From Sodiomyces alkalinus F11 (taxonomy: Eukaryota; Ascomycota; Sordariomycetes; Glomerellales; Plectosphaerellaceae), in contig NW_021167088.1 in the NCBI RefSeq assembly GCF_003711515.1, positions 1,015,769 to 1,079,768 on the forward strand: 64,000 nucleotides of DNA, given 5' to 3'. The notes below the pieces were generated by a model that saw nothing but the letters and a program-made list of their open reading frames with translations, did not search any database and had not been told where the DNA came from. This document shows positions 1 to 12,100 of the stretch, piece by piece; the stretch's first letter is position 1; each line of letters opens with the position of its first letter. The position numbers were made by a program, and so were the translations under genes.

Positions 1-2
1 AA

Positions 3-134
3 CGCGATCGCGATCGTGAACGAGTCCGCGACCGAGATGGTGCCCGAGACTATGACCGCCCTCGCGACGACGACAGCCGGAAACGAGGATTTGAGGGCGG
101 CTACGAGGACCCTCGAAAGCTACGCCGCTACTAA
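3..134 (+). CDS. C-terminal end of an RD/RE-rich RNA-binding-type protein (U1-70K-like), 5' truncated
   Basis: The window opens inside an open frame that runs to a TAA at 132-134. The 43 visible residues are almost all Arg, Asp and Glu dipeptides and end in GYEDPRKLRRY. Such an RD/RE tail is typical of splicing proteins, and the ending resembles my memory of fungal U1 snRNP 70K proteins, which bind stem-loop I of U1 snRNA in the nucleus. The RRM that would settle the identity lies outside the window, so the name is an inference. The alternative is another SR-like RNA-binding protein. The other two plus-strand frames give a stop at once or a composition unlike a real protein. Confidence 0.55.
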   Translation, partial: RDRDRERVRDRDGARDYDRPRDDDSRKRGFEGGYEDPRKLRRY

Positions 135-1150
135 GCAAGGTTGCCACCCACCGAAGGCCTTGTGGTGGGTTTCCTTCTCGTTTTAACTTTCATCATCCAT
201 CTGTCTCTCCGTTGGTCTCTTTTCTCGGCTCGCCAATTGAGGGGTAAGCCGAATTTCGCAAGCCGCATCTCGTCTGTCGTATCTATACGATCAGTACACG
301 GATTCCCTTCAGATAATCCCCCACCGTTCGGTCGGGTAAGCCTGCGATAGATCGCAAAACCGCAACATTTCAGCCCTGTGGTGGGCATCCCTGCGTTGCC
401 AATTTTTAAGACTGATGAACAAGGTAACCCGATGACCTTCGACCATCTTGTGAACAAGTTTTACTGCTTGGAGCGGGTCATACCGCAGCTGCAGTTGCAG
501 CAATAATTCGATCGAAATCCCGGGACTTGGCGTGAATGCAGGTAAGGTCAGAGGTAAGGATCTCTGTGCCTACTGAGGTAACGACGCAAAAAGAGTTTGG
601 AGTGGAAGCGAGCGACATGTACCATTACTATGTTTCCTTCTGTTGCTGTGTATGAACACGGATGGCCGGGAATTTTTCGATTCAGCTAGTTTATATCTCA
701 TAGCTCGTACAGGATGATGTCCTGGAGGTCTGTCCCCGTCACTATATCCACCACGTCGATGCTAAGAGAGATGAGTGAACAACCGAAGACGACAATGCTT
801 TTAACCCTGTACAAACTCCGAACGCCGCATATAGACTCTACGTGATGGTATCACTTTCCTTCCTGAACGAGCAATCCCTGGGCATTCTATTTTGCCCCTC
901 AACCCGGAACCCGAGAAAGCGCGGGCAAGGTTCACTCATCGGAATCCTTAGCCTCTTGCACATCTTCCGTGGCGTTGGGGTTCACCTCGGTGACTTTGCC
1001 CGTGGAGGCACTCCAATATCTGTAGTTGTTGGGTCAGCACCGTCTTGGTCGAGGGTATGCGGGCTACTATTTCGTGTGCAAGGGGAACGATGACAGAAAA
1101 GAAAAGGGGAAGAAAGAGAAGAAAAGGAGGAGAGGAAAGGAGCAAAAATC
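135..1150. other. Intergenic, convergent 3' regions
   Basis: This roughly 1 kb stretch separates the end of the RD-rich gene (+) from the end of MRT4 (-), so it should hold two 3' UTRs and terminators. Short frames occur on both strands, but none has a recognisable domain or clear splice signals. A purine-rich run lies at about 1095-1145. I see no RNA gene. Confidence 0.6.
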
Positions 1151-1977
1151 TTACGCAAGGACCTTGACCCTGAACTCGCTCAAGCAAACCCCAAAGAGCT
1201 TCAGAAGCCTCGTCTGCCGACTATCCAGCACCTGGCCCTCCTTGCAAACAACGTAGCCCCCCTCCGTCTGGCCCTCGGGGGCGTTCTCGTCGCCGATCAC
1301 GATGCGGCCCTTGACCATGCGGGTGGGCATGCCGAGGCGGCGCAGCTCCGGCTCGAGGCTGTGCTCCATGGGCACGTCGTGCTCGCGGGGCACCTCGCCG
1401 CCGGTGGCGTAGACGACGCCCTGGGGCACGATGAAGTCGCGGGGCGCGGTGGCGCCGGCGCGGGCAAAGTCGACGGGGTTCAGGGAGTCGAGGTAGGAGA
1501 GCATGGCCTCCGGGTCGCGGTTTGTCAGGAGCAGGCCCACCGTGCCGTTGATGTAGCGGGTGAGATCCTCGAGGCCGTCGAGGAGCGAGGTTTCGCGGGT
1601 TTGGCCGAGGGCTCTGGCCATGAGCTTTGTCTTGGCGAAGAAGAGCCTGTGTAGTGGAAAACGAAAATATTCGTAATTAGCACACGACTGTATTGGGTTT
1701 GACATATGGGAAATCACGGTATAGGAGGAAGGCGCAGGAGATGAGGAGATGACGAGGACTAAAGGGAGAGGGAGAGAAGAACGCACCTGCAATCGGAGAG
1801 TTCGTGACGGACGTTCTTGAGGTGGGTGTTGCGCATGTTCTCGACGCCAAAGACGAAGCAGTGCTGGTACTGCGGGACAGCCTCGCGGATGGTGTTGAAG
1901 AGTTTGTCTTTCTGCTCCCGTGTCTTCTTAGACACCTGCGTCATGGCCACGACGCGATTCCGTCTTGACTTGGGCAT
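1151..1977 (-). CDS. MRT4: MRT4, ribosome assembly factor (P0-like mRNA turnover protein 4)
   Basis: Mrt4 is a nucleolar and nuclear paralogue of ribosomal stalk protein P0. It holds the P0 site on pre-60S particles until P0 replaces it. Two exons are called: 1977-1787 and 1646-1151, with intron 1786-1647 (140 nt, donor GTGCGT, acceptor ACAG). The joined product is 228 aa; yeast Mrt4 is 236. The start [10 protein letters not shown], followed by [16 protein letters not shown] and [15 protein letters not shown], is the family's hallmark N-terminus. Exon 2 opens with [14 protein letters not shown] and carries the P0-like region near [13 protein letters not shown]. An in-frame upstream extension exists but is not conserved-looking, so the start at 1977 was chosen. 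The neighbour is CUL4 on the same strand. Confidence 0.93.
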
Positions 1978-2580
1978 CTTGACGTCGGGTTGTTTTATAG
2001 CGTTCGGGGTATTTATTGCTTTGTCTTTTGAGTTCTTTGGTCTCGGGTTCTTCGGGTATATAAGATGGGGAGGAATTTCTTTATACAACGTTAATTGCTG
2101 CTTAGTCGGAAGCGCCGTACGTCTTGTGATTGCGACCGAGAGAACTATCACAAAAATATGTAGGTATTCCCACCTTCAATGGTGGTGGTGGATTTTTTTC
2201 GCCCGGTGTGCCTCCGCCATGGGAGACGCTGAAAATCTAATCTTATCGATAACCGTCAAAATTCGAGAATAGGACGGGACTTGCGTCCCTACCCCCCCGC
2301 CGTCGGGTTGCTTACATAAGACCGGCACCTTGTTCGTGAGATCCAACCAAGTCGATGCTTCAGTCCGATGCAACTGGACGTTTCTCATAATCCTCCTGCA
2401 ACCTACATGCGCATTCTGTCCTAGGTAAAGCATGTCAGGGAGAGGAGTTATGCTCTTCATGTCTTCCCTCCCGAGTGTGTTCTCCCAAAACCTGCACACA
2501 AGTAAATGAAGAGAAAACGAAACACTACGTAGTCCAGCCTGTGTCCAGCAGCAAAACAAACATGAAGCGAAACCATATGC
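1978..2580. other. Intergenic: MRT4 promoter and CUL4 3' region
   Basis: This holds the MRT4 promoter and 5' leader and the CUL4 3' UTR. A TATATAAG word lies at 2057-2064, about 80 bp upstream of the MRT4 ATG. It is oriented on the plus strand, although its TATATA core reads the same both ways. A weak 127-residue minus frame across 2176-2559 has no recognisable domain and was not called. Confidence 0.55.
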
Positions 2581-5422
2581 CTATGACACGTAGTGATACA
2601 TATTTCCCTCTCGTTCGAGGTAGTCCTTGTCGATGAGCCTAGTTCTAGTCAGATCGTATTCTTTATCAAGGGGAGCCCCCGGCCAATGGCCAAAGGGCGA
2701 AGGGCCAGTACTCACGTTTCGATCATCTTCTTGACCTGGGACGGATCCAGGGGCCCCCGTTTCCGCGTGTGGTTGAACACCTCGGCGAGCAGTTCGCTAT
2801 GGCCCATGGTCTTGCGCGCCTTCATGATCCGCACAATGACTGCCTGCGTTTCGTACTTGCGATCCTCCACGATGCGATCGTGCGTCGCCTTGTTCTCCTC
2901 TTTCGTCTCCTTCAGCTGGATCTGGTTGATCTTGATCTTGATCTTGGGGTCCGAGAAGGCCTTGTTGATGGTGAACGTGTCCGTCGGGTTGACGTCCCTC
3001 CCCTTGGGATGCTTGGTCAACACCCGCACCTTGCCGCACGCCAGCGACTGCAGCGTCCGGTCGAGGTCGCCCCCCTGGAGACCCGTGGCGGTGCTGATCT
3101 GCTCGTAGCTGAGGAAATCGTCCAGACCTACGTCGTTGAAGAGGACGAGGACCACCGCCTGATACGCGCTGACGGACAGCTCTTTGGTGCCTTTGGGGAA
3201 AATGGCCTTGATGGTACAGTTGGCCAGGGAGTGCGCCCAGGTGAGCTTCCGGCCCTCGTGCTTGTGCTTGTACCACTGCTCGAACCGTCCCGCCTCCTTG
3301 GCGATCTCCTTGGGAATGCGGAGTCGGACTTCGGGATAGCTCGGCCAGGCGGCGGCGGAGATGACCATCACTTGCAGATCGACAGGCGGTTGGCTCTCGA
3401 GCCTGGCGGTATGCTCCTTAAATGCCTCCATCTCTCCCTTGGCGATCTCCTGGTCCTTGAACATCTGCTCGAGGTTGCGGGTGAAGTTAGCACCGCACTC
3501 GTCTCGCAGTTTCCTCAACATGTTCCGCTCCGCGTCTTGGCTGGCGCTCCGGCCCATGAGCAGGCGGCGGGCCAGGTCTTTTTTGTAGAAAGCTTCGAAT
3601 GCGTCTTTGCCCTCTATGAACCGGAAGAGCTCGAGAGCCTGATCCAGCTGGCGGTCTAGCTCGGCGTCTTCGTCTCCTGTGCTCGACTGGCCGCTTTGCT
3701 CCGCGGCGGCACGGTCCTTGTGGTCGGAAAGCAGGGTCTTGGGGAGGGCTTTGATGCCGCCGCGCAGTAGAAGGTCGATGTGTTTGGCGATCATCTCCCC
3801 AATCTTGGACGTGCCCGTCGGCCAGCCCGAGGTGGCTTGTCGGTCGTCCATGAACGCGCAGAAGGCCTGGCGGATGTCGTAGACGAATTTCTCGTCGCCC
3901 CCGAAAGCGTCCCTGACGATGATATCCAAAGATCTCCTCAGCTCGAGAAGCCTCATAACCATCTCGTCGCCCCTCTCGGTGTCCCCCACGATGGCCGCGC
4001 CGGCTCGTTGGACGTACTCGGTCAGGGGCACCGTGAGCTTGATCTGGATCCCAGACAGCCGCAGCAGATCGTAGAGCGCCTTCATCGAGCCCACTTCGTT
4101 CTCCGCCAACAGCTTGGCCAGACTTTCGGGGTTCAGGAGCTTCTCCGTGTAGTCTATGATCACGATGTCATGCGCAGAATTGAGGAGTTGCTTTTTTGTC
4201 GTGGTGTCAAAGTTATACGCATTGCAGCGGTGGCCCTCGGAGGCCAGGAACTCTGTGCAGGCTAGGATATACTCCTTCAGGCTCCACGCGCTTCTCTCCT
4301 CGGCGAAGTGGAAGAAATACTTCTTCGAGTCGCTGAGGAAAGCCTTCTCGAAGGACTTTTGATATATGCTGAGGACATGGAACATCATGATGCTGTCTCG
4401 TAGTAGTCCGGAATCGAAGCGCTTGTCTTCTGCCCGGTCAAAGGCAACCATGTCGCAAACGGCAGCCACACATCGGGCCCAGGGTGACAGCGATGTCTTC
4501 TCGCCCCACAGCATCTTCCTGAAGTGCGCAATCGTCAAGTCGTTAACAGAGTATAGCGACTTGTCCCCCAGGACATACGTCCTGTCGAGGTAACTGTATA
4601 TGGATCGAACGATGACCTGTGCGGCGAGGGTTTTTGGGTTTTTTTTTTAGCCATGGTGAGCTACAGCACAGATCAAGTTCGAGAAACCAACAGGGAGAAG
4701 ACATATCAGCTTACAATCTGCCTGTTGAGTAGCTGCCACTGCTTGATCACGACCCGCAGCATCTCAATATTGTCGGAACCAAATTCGGCGGAGACGATTT
4801 GCCAGACGTCGCTTTGCAGGTGAGTCTCGAGGACGTCGTAGAGGAGGGTGTATATATGTTTCTCCCTGCCATGCCTGCACATATCCTCGACTCCCCTATA
4901 AAGCCTCTCCAGAGACAGTCGCAACGGTTCTTGCCTGAATATGGCGACCAGAGCTTCCCTGAGTTCCTGTTCCGTGCGATTGCAGTATGTTTCGCTCTGT
5001 TCATCGGTCGACGACGTCCTGAGGTTCTTTATGACAAGCTTCTTCGCGCCGGCGTAGGGCCGGAATGCGGTCTGCTGGGTCAGGTCGATGGGCTGCCTGT
5101 CGGGAAGCTTGCCCTTCATCTTGCCGGACATGGTAGGGTTTGCGGACGGTTGGGCGTCGGTCAAATCGGACTTGAACCGCTTGGGATGGGGTTTCCCCAG
5201 CTGTTCTGGAGATTGCGGGTGCCTATCGGATGACTGAAGCCCGGAGCCGGTGCCCGACGAGTCTGAATCGACGCGGGGTCTTCGGAGGGTAGGACTGCTG
5301 GTTGCGTTCGTGGGAGCGCCAGCCTGACCTCTGCCGGCGCCTGGAGAGGAATGGCCCGTTGTACTGGCCTGTGATGACAGCGCTCCCTCGATGGTGTTTT
5401 GATTGTTTCTCGGCCTAGGCAT
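2581..5422 (-). CDS. CUL4: CUL4, cullin-4 scaffold of CRL4 ubiquitin ligases
   Basis: Cullin-4 bridges DDB1 and its substrate receptors to an RBX1-E2 module. It acts in the nucleus in DNA repair, replication licensing and, in Neurospora, heterochromatin formation. Three exons are called: 5422-4715, 4616-2716 and 2638-2581, with introns of 98 and 77 nt. They join to 888 aa. The first in-frame ATG (MPRPRNNQ) was used. A low-complexity N-terminal extension of about 120 residues precedes GAKKLVIKN, a motif that also opens animal CUL4. The cullin repeats and cullin homology domain follow. The neddylation site IVRIMKARKTMG places the modified lysine at about residue 835. The last short exon supplies LIDKDYLEREG and the end MYHYVS, close to the usual cullin terminus. 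The next gene upstream, TEL1, is on the same strand. Confidence 0.93.
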
Positions 5423-6153
5423 GCCAGAGCGTGGCTGGAGTGGCCACGGGTGTTCCACAGATGCCCTACGCGTCGTGTTGTCGGACTCTTGACGGGGAAT
5501 ATGATGATGAGGGGTGTTCGGTTGGGTCGTTTGTCTATCGGTACAGCCGTTGGCAGCGTGCAGCTAGAAGGTCTCTTCTGAGCCTCGTATCGTTCGTGAC
5601 GCTAAGAAATTTCTTGGTCCTCGAGATGACAGAGATGACAGTGATGAGACTGAGGGGACATCATTAGTAGGATGGCGAGACCGTCTACAACCTGAAGGAG
5701 CCCTCTAGGGTACGGAGTATACGGTAGATACGTACTATCTGCGTTGGGTGAACAGCATCACCGTTTTACTGTAGTACCTAAGACCTAAGGTACCTTAGGG
5801 TGCGAGCATCTGAGGTACATACCTTGCGTACCTCTTGTGGGTCACAATTTAGCGGACGGAGATAAGAACGGGTTTACGATTTACGAAGCTTTCTACAGAT
5901 AAGAGGGACCCGCACCGTGCAATTACACTGTATCGCGATGGTCCGAGGCAAACAACATGTGACCCGTAATCACGAAGTACCTGCAAGAAGTACCTTATGT
6001 AAGAAGCACAAATGTGGGAGAAAGCCTGCTTCAGGGTTTCTTCTGTACAATAATTCTCGACAAGATCATGTTGGCTACCTTTAAGGTACAGAACACTCAC
6101 TCTTCTGTAACTCGTCAAGTAAATACACTCGTTACTCGTCTATGATGAATCTA
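5423..6153. other. Intergenic: CUL4 promoter and TEL1 3' region
   Basis: No gene is visible in these 731 bp. The stretch holds the first dense set of GTAC/CCTAAGG words, including a perfect 16-bp palindrome at 5784-5799, and one exact TACGGAGTA at 5711-5719. Confidence 0.6.
5784..5799. repeat. Perfect palindrome CCTAAGGTACCTTAGG
   Basis: The 16-bp word equals its own reverse complement. Shorter forms (ACCTTAGGTA, CCTAAGGTACC, TACCTTA) recur in most intergenic regions of the window. It lies about 360 bp upstream of the CUL4 ATG. Its function is unknown. Confidence 0.85.
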
Positions 6154-9100
6154 TCAGGCATACGCAGCCCATCCCGAATATAATACAGCCAGGTTCCTCT
6201 CATCCGTGGCCTGGTTGATCAAGTCATTGACCGTCGCAGTCACGCTCAGCGTCTTGGAAAGCTTCTTCCTAACCACCTCGAGCGCCCTGTCGGCCTCTGA
6301 CGGCTCGTTCACCCGAGCCCCTGGCCCCTTCCTTCCTTTCCTGCTTGTCTCCGTGTCGTCGCTCTGTGCCCCGTTATCGCCGTCCCCGCCGTCACCACCA
6401 CCACCACCACCACCACCGCCGCCGCCGCCGCCGCCAGCCCGAGCATCCTGAAGTTTCGCCAACCGCACCGGCGAGATAGACCACGAATACAGCGGGTCAT
6501 ACCGCAGCACGTCGAGGATCGTCATGATCGAGTATGTCTCCTCCCGCAACGCGTGCAGCGTGAACTCGCAGCACCTCCGGAACACGCCCTCCGTCTTCGT
6601 GATGCCCATGCCGTCCTCAATGTCCCGCGTCAGTCGAAATGGAACGAGCTCCGGCACCGGAAGGACGCGTCCCATCTCGAACGCCACGCCGAGGTCGATG
6701 TGCACCACTTCGCCCGTCTTGCGGTCCAGCAAGATGTTGTGCCCGTGCCTGTCCCCGAGGCCTAGCACGTGGCCGAGCACGGATATCGCCGCCGTGGTGC
6801 GGGTGTACGCCGTTCGTCTGACGAACCACTCGTCCGGGTCCACGAAGTGCTCCATGAAGAAGTACCGCATCACCGGGTGAAACCGCTCCTTGACCTTGCG
6901 GTACGTGTTGATCCTCACCTCGCCCGACTTGCCCTGGGCGTTCGATATCTCCTTCCTGCACTGGCCCCCCTTCAAGTCGTTGGGGTAGTATCGCTCGTGC
7001 GCGGGCATAAGGAACTCGTGCAGCGGGATTGTGTTGGGCACGAATTCGATCAGTCCCGAGGCCGATGTCAGGGGCAACACTTTGTAGGTCCTGATCCCCA
7101 ACTTTCTTTGCTGCGTCTCCCGGTGCAGCTTGAGTAGTGACGAGACTGCCGCGAACACCTGTTCCATGATGGCGTCTTGTCGCAGATCGTCGTTGCCTCC
7201 TTTCACCAACTGTTTGTACCGTTGCCCGTCGCTGCCCACCGCCGTGATGATCTTCGGCGCACTGACCCCCGAGGCGATGGACATGTGCGGCTCGAGCTTC
7301 GCGATGATGGGGACGCGCGAGTAATCCCTGTCTGCCGCGAGTTCGAGCTGCATGGTCGGGGGCGGGATCTGATACTTGTTGAGTGCGCTCACAAGCTGAC
7401 TGCCGGATCCCGTTTCTCGGAGAGCAACCTTCTGCCCGGATTTATACCTGGAGGGGTCCCTATCCACCGCAAGCCGGTGATAGTAGCCGCTCGTTCTATC
7501 TATGGCATGCCAAATGGCCCCGACGGTAGGGTCTTTCTCTAGCTGCTTCGCTACCCGTTCGGTTGCTTTCTGCCGGAGCACCGCGACTTCGTCCTGGCTA
7601 TTGGCCTTGACTTTCGTGCCGGACCAGATCTGGTACATCCCGTGGTACGGATGCTCGACGCAAATGTTGTGCACGAGGTTTAGCAGAAGCCGCTGGAATA
7701 ACGTGGACTGATCCTGTAAACGCGACGACAGCTGGTTCATCAGCGCTGCAAACTTCCTTGTCGGGACCTTGTCGAGGCGCTTTCGCACGACATCGTTGAC
7801 CGCGTCGTCGTCGGATCGCTCCAGCCAGAGTGCGGTGAACCGCAGCGCGTCGTTGTTGTGCTCGTCGGATGCGATGAGTGACAGCAGGTAGTTTTCCAGG
7901 CTGAGCCGAACGAACTCGCCCCTGGTCTGTACTACGCGTCGTAGTTCTTGCTCGTCTAGCTGCAGCCACTGCTGGGCGCGTGCGAGATGCGATGAATATC
8001 TCGATTTCATCTGCGTATCCCTCGTGCTCGATATGAGCGACTTGAGCTGAGCCACCTCGTCGCTCTTGCCCTTCCTTAGTCCTTGTAGCCTGGCTAGATC
8101 TTCCAGGCTGTCTTGGTTCTGAAGCTGCTCGTCACAGAACACGGCGAATTGATGGAAAACCTTCCCGGCCTCTTTTCCCTCACTTTTCCCCTTGAGTTCC
8201 TTCAGCGCAGGTTCGAGGTAGTTCTTCTGGATGTCGTGCGGCTTCTCCAGCCTCGCCACCGAGACCTGGTGCGCAATCCTGGATAGCAAGTCCGATCGAC
8301 TGAGAGATATGCTCTGCTTCTTAAAATCAACATCGTTGTCGATGTTTTGGAGCATTCGGATCGACGAGATCATTTCTCCATGGTCCCAGAGCGAGTTTGC
8401 CGACTCGACCCTGATGGCTGCGTCGACGTTCAGTCCCAGCTCCTGGCAGGGGTTAATAAGGTCCGTGAGAGCTGTTGACAAGTTGAGCGACTCTTGCGTC
8501 GCTCGATGGAAACGGTAGATTCCGGACGATAGTAAGAGACATCGGATTTCGGTCTGTCTAGCCTGGGCCGTGGTGAGGCTCGCCGAAGCACGCAGCTTGC
8601 CTTGTTGGCTGAGCAGGCTCATTGTCGTTTCGCGGCATGATAGAAGCTGGCTCACGTCGTCATATCTGTCCTTAAATGAGATCATTGCACCTTGTCATGA
8701 AGTTCAAGGGGGGGAAGAAAGAAGAAAAAAAGAAGAAGAAAAGAAGAAAAAAAAACCCCCCACTTACCGACCCCGTCTCATCCATCGCCCACGGTAATCA
8801 AATTGATGAAGCAAGCTCTCCAAGTCATTCCCGTCCGACACATTAATCACGTCATCCAACTCGGTAAGGGCGGCCAGGGCTCCTAAATGTTGCCTCAGGG
8901 AAGCCGCATTGATGGCATGAGCCGTGGCGCTCCGCATTGTGCTGTAGAGTCCATCGTGGATGGCATGGCGGACGTCAGCCATGTCGTGGGCCTGTTGGAT
9001 GCTCTGGAAAGCTTTGTACATGGTGACGGCATGGCTTCTGTTTGAGCTCGGCACGGGAAGATTCCAGATCTCCAGTCTCCTTGCTGTGTGGAACATGTCG

Positions 9101-12100
9101 TTGATGGAATCCGTGTTCTCGTCGAGGCTCTGCTGCGTCTGGAGTATAGAGTGGGACAGGCCCGAGAGCCCTAGCGTGCTCAGCGCCCTAACGAGAGAGA
9201 GACCGTCCGAATGCGCGGCAAGATCCCTACGACGGACATGACTGTCGTATTGGGCTCCACGGAACGCAAGGCTCTTCGGCCCATCGTTTTCGTACTCGAG
9301 CCGCGCCAATACGGTGGCTAAGTTCGATGCCTGGGCCAAGCCATAGTATGCGTCTGGGTCATCAATGTTTTCGAAGATTGTGAGCAGAACACCCGACGTA
9401 TCTGCTTCTCGAGCCGCAGACGATCTGCGGGATGTACGAGTTGTTTGGGAGGAGGCCAATTCAATAAAGAGTAGGGCCGTTTTGTGCATACCGCACCTCG
9501 AGGCAGCGGAGGATGCTGAAGGAAAATCCACGTCTATCCAAGTAGTGCGGTCCGCAATGGACGACTCGTTCGGCAATGGTTGAGTGCGGAGGTAAAGGAG
9601 CGCATTGATGAGGTGCTTCTGATTCGTACGAGATGCTTCGTTGGTGTCATGAAACCAACTTTTCATTGCCTCAGACAAGTGTCGTTTGACGGTTTGTTGC
9701 TTGTCTAGCTGGCTATACAAAGCTAGGTGTAAGATAAACGGGAAAGCTTCCTCGGCGAAGCCCTTGACGCGGGTAAGAACCGGTAGTAGACTGCTGAGAA
9801 TGGTGGAATCGGGAGCTGCTTGGGACAGGTGTATGGACAAGTTCTGAATCCATCCTGGCTCTCCGATGTGCTCCCGAGAGAAGAGCTGAGCATCCGAGAG
9901 CCTCGAAGAAGGAGTAAAAGAGACACCATCAGACGGCGGTGTTCGGTAGGGATGCCATTCCGATGCCAGATATAAGGGTTCGTGAAGAGTCTTTTGGGCC
10001 GCGATGAGCAGAGACTGATCCTCCTGGACTGCGGCTTCAGACACTGCCAATCTAAGGGCCGACTCGGCGAGACCGGCCGTGAACGAAGTCTTGTTCACCG
10101 TCAGCCTCTGGAGGAGTGTTAAGAGTCCTTGCTCCGAGCCGTTTACCCCCGAGGCAAGTTTGACGTATTTCGCCAGGTCGGATTCGCGCAGCAAATCCAA
10201 CGGGATTTCACCCGACGCAGCGAACGAACGGCCGACAACGCGCCCAGCCCACGCCAGGTACTTGTCGCTGAGCGCATGAGCTTTACAACTTTTCCACACA
10301 GGCCCGCTGTGCTGAAGAGCCTTCTGATCATCGTCAATAACATCGAGGCGCACCGAGGCGGGAACAACGAAGTCCCCGCAAAGCATTCCAAGGGCTAGTT
10401 CGCGAGCGCCCTCATTCAACAGCTTGTTCTCGCGCTCATCGTCTCCCAGGATCTCCAGAAGAAGAGTACTCTCGTGCGTGCCGCTCTCTGCATTCCCTGA
10501 CGATCGAATTCGTGACGCCGCCTGGGTGATGGTCCTGAAAGAAGACCTCTGACGCTCCTCCACAAATGCTGGGGATTCATACCGAGACAGGTACTTGGAA
10601 AACCACCCATGGAACTGCTGGGCCTTGCTCATGGTGGCTTTAAATTGGCTCTCCTGTGTTGTGCTCGACTGGCTAGACTCTAGGAACACCCTGAGAGAGG
10701 CCAATGTGGAGAGAGCATGCCCGGCCAGGAAGGAGGGCACTTGCTCGAGGTGTTTTGAACCCCTGGTGATGAGGTATTGACTCACCCCCAGCGCATCATC
10801 CGCACACTCCGAATCGACGATGAAGGGACGGATGGAATGAAGGAGCATTTCCAGTGGGTATAACTCCAGCGCAACGGGACCTGCCAATGCGACGAGAACG
10901 CGGACCTTCCGCAGTACGGAGCATGCATGCAGTGAGCCAAGGGCCGGATGGACGGTATTGAGAAGCCTCCTGGCAACATGGACCACCAGCGCTGGTGTCC
11001 AGATGCTCTGCAACTCGTATTCTGTCCGGCTGCACAGGTGAAACAGCTCTCGGAGTAGATACTTCCCCTTGAACATTGGCTGCTGGTTGCCGGGTAGAAC
11101 CACTTGAGAGTGGGAATGCTGTTTCATCTCCTCCATATTGGTAGCGGCATAGGCAAAGTTCTCGTCCTTGGCGAAGTACTTTTCCAGGGGGTCCTCCTGG
11201 TCGAAAAGGTCAAAGAAAAGGGCAACGATGTCTGCGAAGTGGGCATAGATGGAGTCCAGGTAGGGTTCCTTGCCCAGACGTTTGCGAATGCTGGTTTCTG
11301 CGCTCGAATCGCCGGAGCGAGACGTGTTCGTGTCATGGGCGATGGCAAAGGCTATCGCCTTGACAAATCCATGTTTGATCAGGTCTTCTACCTTGGTGTT
11401 GAGCTTCTGCGCCAGGTCTAGGGCTCTCTGCTCTTGACCACGCATGAACATCAAGGCTGCCGCTTCTGCTTTTGATGCTTGAAGCATGTCGTGAAGACTC
11501 GAGTAGCCAAATATTTCGTATGGTAATTTCTCGATTTCGTCGCCATCGAGCCATGTGTACAAGAGCTGGGGTTTGAAGATTTCGAACAGCTGCTTGGGAG
11601 ATTCGAATCCGAGCGCCTCTGATACTTTGGCCACGCACCTTGTCGCATATTTAGTAGAAGACGGGATGTTGGCAGGGGTCTCGAAAATGTGGTAAGTACA
11701 TCGTCGAAGGAGGGTTGACCAGCGGCACGCCAACTCTGAAAGAACGAAGAGGCGAAACGCTATTCCCTCCACGTTGTCTGCATCGGTGGGAAGATTATCC
11801 AGGACGTCAATGAAGACATCGTCGTGAGTTTTCAAGACATACAAGCTAAATATGTCCGGTAGACGGGTGGCTATGTAGTGCTTGACCAGCATCGCCCCCG
11901 GCTGCAGAACAGAGAGAAGTGTGGTTCGACAAGAAGCTAAGCCCAGCTTTGCCCCGTACTGGGGATCGTGCCGCAGAAGGGCAAACAACAACCCTGCGAG
12001 ACGGATTTGAGACCTGGGAGAGAGGCTGTTCTTAGGAAGCGATGCCTTGATGAAGTAGTGATAGAGATCGCCCACACAGGCTGCTACTTCATGCTTCTCG

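Noticed and set aside
2176..2559. 127-residue minus-strand frame between MRT4 and CUL4
   Set aside because: It has no domain and is likely UTR or promoter sequence; its poly-His end comes from a GGT repeat.
2769..4265. Long plus-strand frames antisense to CUL4
   Set aside because: They mirror the codon bias of the real minus-strand gene, have no domain, and overlap conserved cullin sequence.
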